A stretch of DNA of 64,000 nt from Symsagittifera roscoffensis (lineage: Eukaryota; Xenacoelomorpha; Acoela; Convolutidae), in the NCBI RefSeq assembly GCF_963678635.1, contig NC_087071.1, positions 3,797,624 through 3,861,623 of the forward strand, given 5' to 3'. The stretch's first letter is position 1, and each line of letters begins with the position of its first letter. The position numbers were made by a program, and so were the translations under genes. The notes below the pieces were generated by a model. It was not told the origin of the DNA. It made no database searches and was given only the letters and a program-made list of their open reading frames with translations. This document shows, piece by piece, positions 60,012 through 64,000 of this stretch.

Positions 60012-60250
60012 GAAAAATATGATCAATAAGACAAGAAAAAAGCGGTTTCTTCTTAATTCAATCAATTTTAAAAGAAATCTTTTTAGCAGTAGAATCACTT
60101 AGCACATAATCTTCAACAAATAAGACAACAAAAAGCGATTTATTTTTATTTCAATCAATTTTAAAAGAAGTCTTTTTAGCTATAGAATCACTTAGCACAT
60201 ATTTTACAACAAACAAAACAACAAAAAAGGGGTTTCTTTTTATTTTTTAG
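60012..60250. repeat. Tandem repeat, ~105 bp unit, 2.3 copies
   Basis: AATAAGACAA(G/C)AAAAA-GCG, TCAATCAATTTTAAAAGAA and TAGAATCACTTAGCACATA recur in order; the last copy is truncated. Confidence 0.7.
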
Positions 60251-60589
60251 CACATATTATACAGATTACATGTGTTTCCTTGTATTATTATATACATTAT
60301 ATTCGACTTATATCCAATTTTGTCAATGCTTGATAACATAAACTTTTTAAATGTCGGATTTATTATGTTTCAGGTTTATGAATTATTGTCAAGTTTGCAT
60401 TCGAGCAAGTCGTGGCATTATAAATACCGCTCGGAAAACTGTTGACTAATTTGTTCACTCTATTGGGTCCATTTTACTCCATTTCTGGAAGAGTTCGGCG
60501 AATTCAACATTTCCGCAACTACCCCGTTGATGTAGCGTCGTCACAAACCAGTTCCACGATGATTTGCAATAACATCTTAGATCTGAACA

Positions 60590-60839
60590 ATCAAGGCTGC
60601 GAAATTCGATCTTCAGACTCAGAATCGGTTCAGATACACAGATGATCCGTTATGCGAGTACTGCGGAGAAGAAGAAGAGTCTTCCGAGCACTTTTTGATA
60701 AGATGCAAAGCCTGGTCCGAAGATAGAAAGGAGACGATAGGAGAAAACGACGATATCACCTACCTACAGACCAATCCGGAAGGAGTCTACCGCTTTGTAC
60801 AGCTCACAGGACGCCTTGCGGCGTCCCCTGATCAGTGAA
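60590..60839 (+). pseudogene. 3' remnant of another non-LTR retrotransposon ORF2
   Basis: An in-frame stretch reads NRFRYTDDPLCEYCGEEEES then SEHFLIRCKAW and stops at TGA (about 60837). The CxxC...HxxxxC arrangement after an Arg-rich run is the usual zinc-knuckle end of LINE ORF2 proteins downstream of RT or RNase H. Upstream sequence from about 60440 may be part of the same copy in a shifted frame. It does not match the C-terminus of the intact LINE, so it is a different family. Confidence 0.5.
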
Positions 60840-61192
60840 AGGCTCCAAACACACACACAAGTTCGATCTCGAGTCATCAACTGATCGCTAAAACATCACT
60901 ATCTCTCAGTCTGTGTCAGCATCAAACATTAACTGCCACCTTCGAAATTTAAACCTTTTGACTTTTTTCGTTCTTCTAAACACACTAAGTAGTCATACAA
61001 AAACCACTTAGCCGAAGTCCAAAGGTATGCGTAATGTAGGACTGGCGCATTTTCGATTTTAAGGAAGTCTAATCGGGATAAACTCTTTGTGCTCAAAAAA
61101 GTTTTGAAAGGTGTTGTAATTAAACGAATTAAGGAGAGTTCTATAACGTTTAAGAGTGTTCAATAATTAAAAGTAAGTTAATACAATTTGAA

Positions 61193-61438
61193 ATGAAATT
61201 GATTCAATCTTATGAATCAGCTACTCGGAACTCAATACTTTACTTAGCGAAGTTTCATGTAAATATTTTCATATCGCTATTTTCATACCTCAACTTAGGA
61301 TGCTCCGGAATTGGATCAATTGCTTTGTCCACGTTCATATTTTTACTGGCACTTGTGTTGCCAATGGCCATTGAATCGCGAATGAATTTGCGGCAACCAG
61401 AAATTCGAGGCTTGATTCTGCTGCAATTCGTTTTCGAG
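61193..61438 (+). CDS. Candidate exon, putative membrane protein
   Basis: ATG-started and open to a GT donor (TTCGAG|GTCAGC) in phase 0; 82 codons. The middle is hydrophobic (FHVNIFISLFSYLNLGCSGI, STFIFLLALVLPMAIE), consistent with one or two membrane passes. No family recognised. The candidate exon at 63251-63331 is phase-compatible. Antisense alternatives look poorer. Confidence 0.3.
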
Positions 61439-61752
61439 GTCAGCACAGAGCCCTTCTTTTAGCTTTGAGTTGAAATCATGTCGAAACAATTCCGGTTAAC
61501 CATCACTCCAACGAGCTGCCATCATTTGTAAAACCTGTAAAAAAACGAAGCTTCTACTTAGAGGCGAAGCGCAGAATTGCATGCAAGCGAATAGAAAATT
61601 GGACAGTATAACGAAATCAAAAACAAATTGGGAAAAATGAACATAAGTTTAGAAAAATAGTCGAAAACTGCCAGCCGATCAAATTCTGAAGTTTTAATTT
61701 GTTTTTGAGGTGAAAAGGTATTTTCGAAAAATACGAATTGACCATGTCATGC

Positions 61753-62974
61753 TGTAACATTCGTCTACTGCAGTCACACATGAGGCTTAAGAAAAATAGG
61801 CCCTATAACCATTGGCTCAAGAGTCAGGGACACTATCTCTTGTGTTTTTCTACCTCAAATCAGTCGGAGCCAATTCGGTTCGTCTGTGACATGAGACCAC
61901 GACCCGTTACAGCTTAAAGGCTACTACCAAAATATCCCCCCCCCCCCACTCTAGAAATAATAACGTCCCCATACTCAGGTCTCTAGATACCCAAAATACA
62001 TGAACGCCGTTAAAAACCGGGTCGGAACAATCCGTTAAGTTACTTTTTATTAGACAGTGGAACTTTGATCCATTTCAGATGGATCAACCTAAAACTCGCC
62101 TTACCTCAACATAACAATTATAAAACACACTCTAGAAATTTAAATTAGTACTCACATTGTAGCACGCTCAAGAATTGGGAGTAATCAAGTCGGTAATCAA
62201 CTCGAGAATTAGATAATGTAACTAAAATGAGTTTAATGTTTGTCAGTTTTAACAACAAGAACAAGTTTGTACTCTAGACTATAGTTTCTCGTGAACCATT
62301 GGGACACTCAAGCTGTCCACCTTTCCACCGAAGGTTCACTCTAGTCCAGTTTAGAATAATACTCCTGTAACATTCGTCTACTGCAGTCACACATGAGGCT
62401 TAAGAAAAATAGGCCCTATAACCACTGGCTCAAGGGTCAGGGACACTATCTCTTGTGTTTTTCTACCTCAAGAACGGTCGGAGCCAGTTCGGTTCGCTTG
62501 TGACATGAGACTACGACCCGTTACAGCTTAAAGGCTACTACTAAAATATCCCCCCACTCTAGAATTAGAAACGTCCCCATACTTAGGTCTCTAGATACCC
62601 AAAATACATGAACGCCGTTAAAAACCGGGTTGGAACAATCCGTTAAGTTACTTTTTATTAGACAGTGTAACTTTGATCCATTTCAGATGGATCAACCTAA
62701 AACTCGCCTTACCTCAACATCACAATTATAAAACACACTCTAGGAATTTAAATTAAGTACTCACATTGTAGCACGCTCAAGAACCAGGAAGTAAATAAGT
62801 CGGTAAACAACTCAAGAGTTAATAAAGTAACTAAAATGAGTTTAATGTCAGTCAGTTTTAACAACAAGAACAAGTTTTTACTCTAGACTGCAAGTTCTCG
62901 TGAACCATTGGGACACTCTAGCTGTCCACCTTTCCACCGAAGGTTCACTCTGGTCCAGTCAATAATAGTATTCC
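61753..62974. repeat. Tandem duplication of a 613 bp unit
   Basis: Unit 1 61753-62365 and unit 2 62366-about 62974, both starting TGTAACATTCGTCTACTGCA and ending after GGTTCACTCT(A/G)GTCCAGT. Roughly 90 percent or more identical by eye; differences include the C-run length (about 62 kb side longer in unit 1). No long ORF. The TGTAAC start resembles an LTR, but I see no internal region. Confidence 0.75.
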
Positions 62975-63250
62975 AATCGTGATAATCCAACTCGTGGGAA
63001 TGCTCTCGTCTCTGTTTCAGATGGGACAGCTCTACTCTAGGTTATTATTGCTTTCGAAATTGCGAATAGCAATTTCCCACCGATCTTTCTAGCAACTTTC
63101 CCGCGATTGTTACTCAATTGTTCTGAAATTGTTCTGATCTCTTTTTCTGATTTTCAGTTCTCACGAGAAAATCGTGCATGACAGGTTCCATTCGAAATTT
63201 TGAAAAATTAAATTTCACTCCAAAATCAAGTGTTTTTTGCTTCTCTCAAG

Positions 63251-63331
63251 GTCAAACTTCCAAATATGACCGACTGGCACATACTCCCCGGACTCGAGAT
63301 CGATGTCCTCATCGCGCGCTGTCTTCTGCCA
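63251..63331 (+). CDS. Candidate exon, unknown protein
   Basis: Bounded by CTCTCAAG acceptor and CCA|GTGAGT, a strong donor; 27 codons, phase 0-0. Encodes VKLPNMTDWHILPGLEIDVL and IARCLLP, less AT-biased than the surroundings. It may continue the 61193-61438 exon; that link is only phase compatibility. Confidence 0.35.
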
Positions 63332-63711
63332 GTGAGTCCCAGAAAAACCGAGTGTTGCTCAAGATACAGTGCCAGTGGTCATTTACAGAAGTTTGCAGCA
63401 GATTTAAGCTTATCTACACCCCAAAATTCACAGCCATTTAAAATTTTCACACTATTGCTAAACAGCAACCAAAATCTGCATACACCTGCACCCTTGAATT
63501 TTCGCTTTTCAAGCCAATCATTTTAAAATCTCTTTTGTCCTATTCAATCAGGAAATTGTCATGCAGCATTTCGATTTATATAATAAATATAGTATATTAG
63601 TAACAATATTTGCTTTGTTAAAATTTCTTTTTCGTGAATCCAAGTTTCACTCGGATCCACGCTCAAGCCCCCCTTCCCTCTCAAGACTCAAGATCCATCC
63701 GATTTGCCCAT

Positions 63712-64000
63712 TCATCTCGTGCTCTTCGCCTTGGAGGTACTGCATCCTGAAGTGCTAGATGCGGCAAACTGTCTCAACAGTTCCTCTTCATCATCGGAAC
63801 TAATCACAATCTCCTCCCAAGCCTTCAGCTGTTCATAGGATCGCATCCATTCTCTCTGCTCCTGCAATCTCTTTGCTTGGTTGGGTAGTGCCTTCACCCT
63901 AGCTTCTCGGTTCAAGCAAAAGGAGTTGTGCAGGCTCAAGCTCACGTTCTTCGCCAGGTCTTCCTCTAGTATCGACTCCCTCGCTTTGGTATTGTCTCTA
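63712..64000 (-). CDS. 3' end of an open frame leaving the window
   Basis: Open on minus from the right edge to a stop at 63712; more than 90 codons, with codon composition less AT-rich than neighbours. The protein is charged and helical (QAKRLQEQREWMRSYEQLKA, then an acidic SSDDEEELL) and ends in Ser/Lys-rich STSKAKSTR. Could be a gene 3' end or a retroelement protein. No family recognised. Confidence 0.4.
   Translation of the reverse strand, partial: RDNTKARESILEEDLAKNVSLSLHNSFCLNREARVKALPNQAKRLQEQREWMRSYEQLKAWEEIVISSDDEEELLRQFAASSTSGCSTSKAKSTR

Larger units (their letters stand above)
57001..60589. other. Repeat-rich noncoding region
   Basis: No credible gene. Includes a third copy of the ATTATAAT-rich repeat, two MITE-like elements and a short tandem repeat, each listed separately. 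The 76-codon frame at 58112 lacks any recognisable feature. Confidence 0.45.

Noticed and set aside
61753-62974. LTR pair of a retrotransposon
   Set aside because: Units are directly adjacent with no internal region, PBS or coding sequence.

Overview
The window is nuclear DNA from an animal (metazoan). It is AT-rich, its genes are split by GT-AG introns, it is dense in repeats, and it carries several retroelements. I cannot name the species. Four things dominate.

(1) A host gene on the minus strand, 48652 down to 15458, encodes a KY/hillarin-type protein: a transglutaminase-like core followed by repeated KY Ig-like modules. I could chain 14 coding exons with matching splice phases at every junction (3225 nt, 1074 codons plus stop). 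The core keeps its His and Asp but has Phe where the catalytic Cys is expected. The N-terminal third carries a ladder of basic RRxS-type sites. One intron appears to use a GC donor.

(2) An 18.9 kb LTR retrotransposon (20941-39860, minus strand, the same sense as the host gene) sits in the intron between KY exons 8 and 9. Its two 410 bp LTRs look identical and are flanked by ACTA on both sides, so the insertion is young. It carries gag, aspartic protease, reverse transcriptase/RNase H and integrase of Ty3/Gypsy type. After these come a 377-codon frame without ATG, an 817-residue envelope-like glycoprotein, and a 602-residue protein of unknown function. The gag-pol region is cut by seven frame changes, all +1, and two in-frame TAA codons, while the three downstream frames are uninterrupted.

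(3) A non-LTR retrotransposon on the plus strand (about 53120-57000) has a PHD-finger ORF1 and an endonuclease-reverse transcriptase ORF2. The two lie in one frame, separated by a single TGA in the context TGA-CTA-G, and ORF2 has no ATG at its start. This looks like stop-codon readthrough.

(4) The rest is repeat-rich noncoding DNA: tRNA-derived SINE pieces, MITE-like inverted-repeat elements, a degenerate ~165 bp satellite next to the LINE, long tandem duplications, and poly-C/G tracts. A few weakly supported plus-strand genes (13164-13646; exons near 61.2 and 63.25 kb) and a partial minus-strand frame leaving the right edge complete the picture.

Layout: 0-13 kb repeats with no credible gene; 13-21 kb small plus-strand gene and 3' exons of the KY-like gene; 21-39.9 kb LTR element; 40-48.7 kb 5' exons of the KY-like gene; 49.8-53.1 kb tandem repeats; 53.1-57 kb LINE; 57-64 kb repeats, LINE debris and poorly defined exons.
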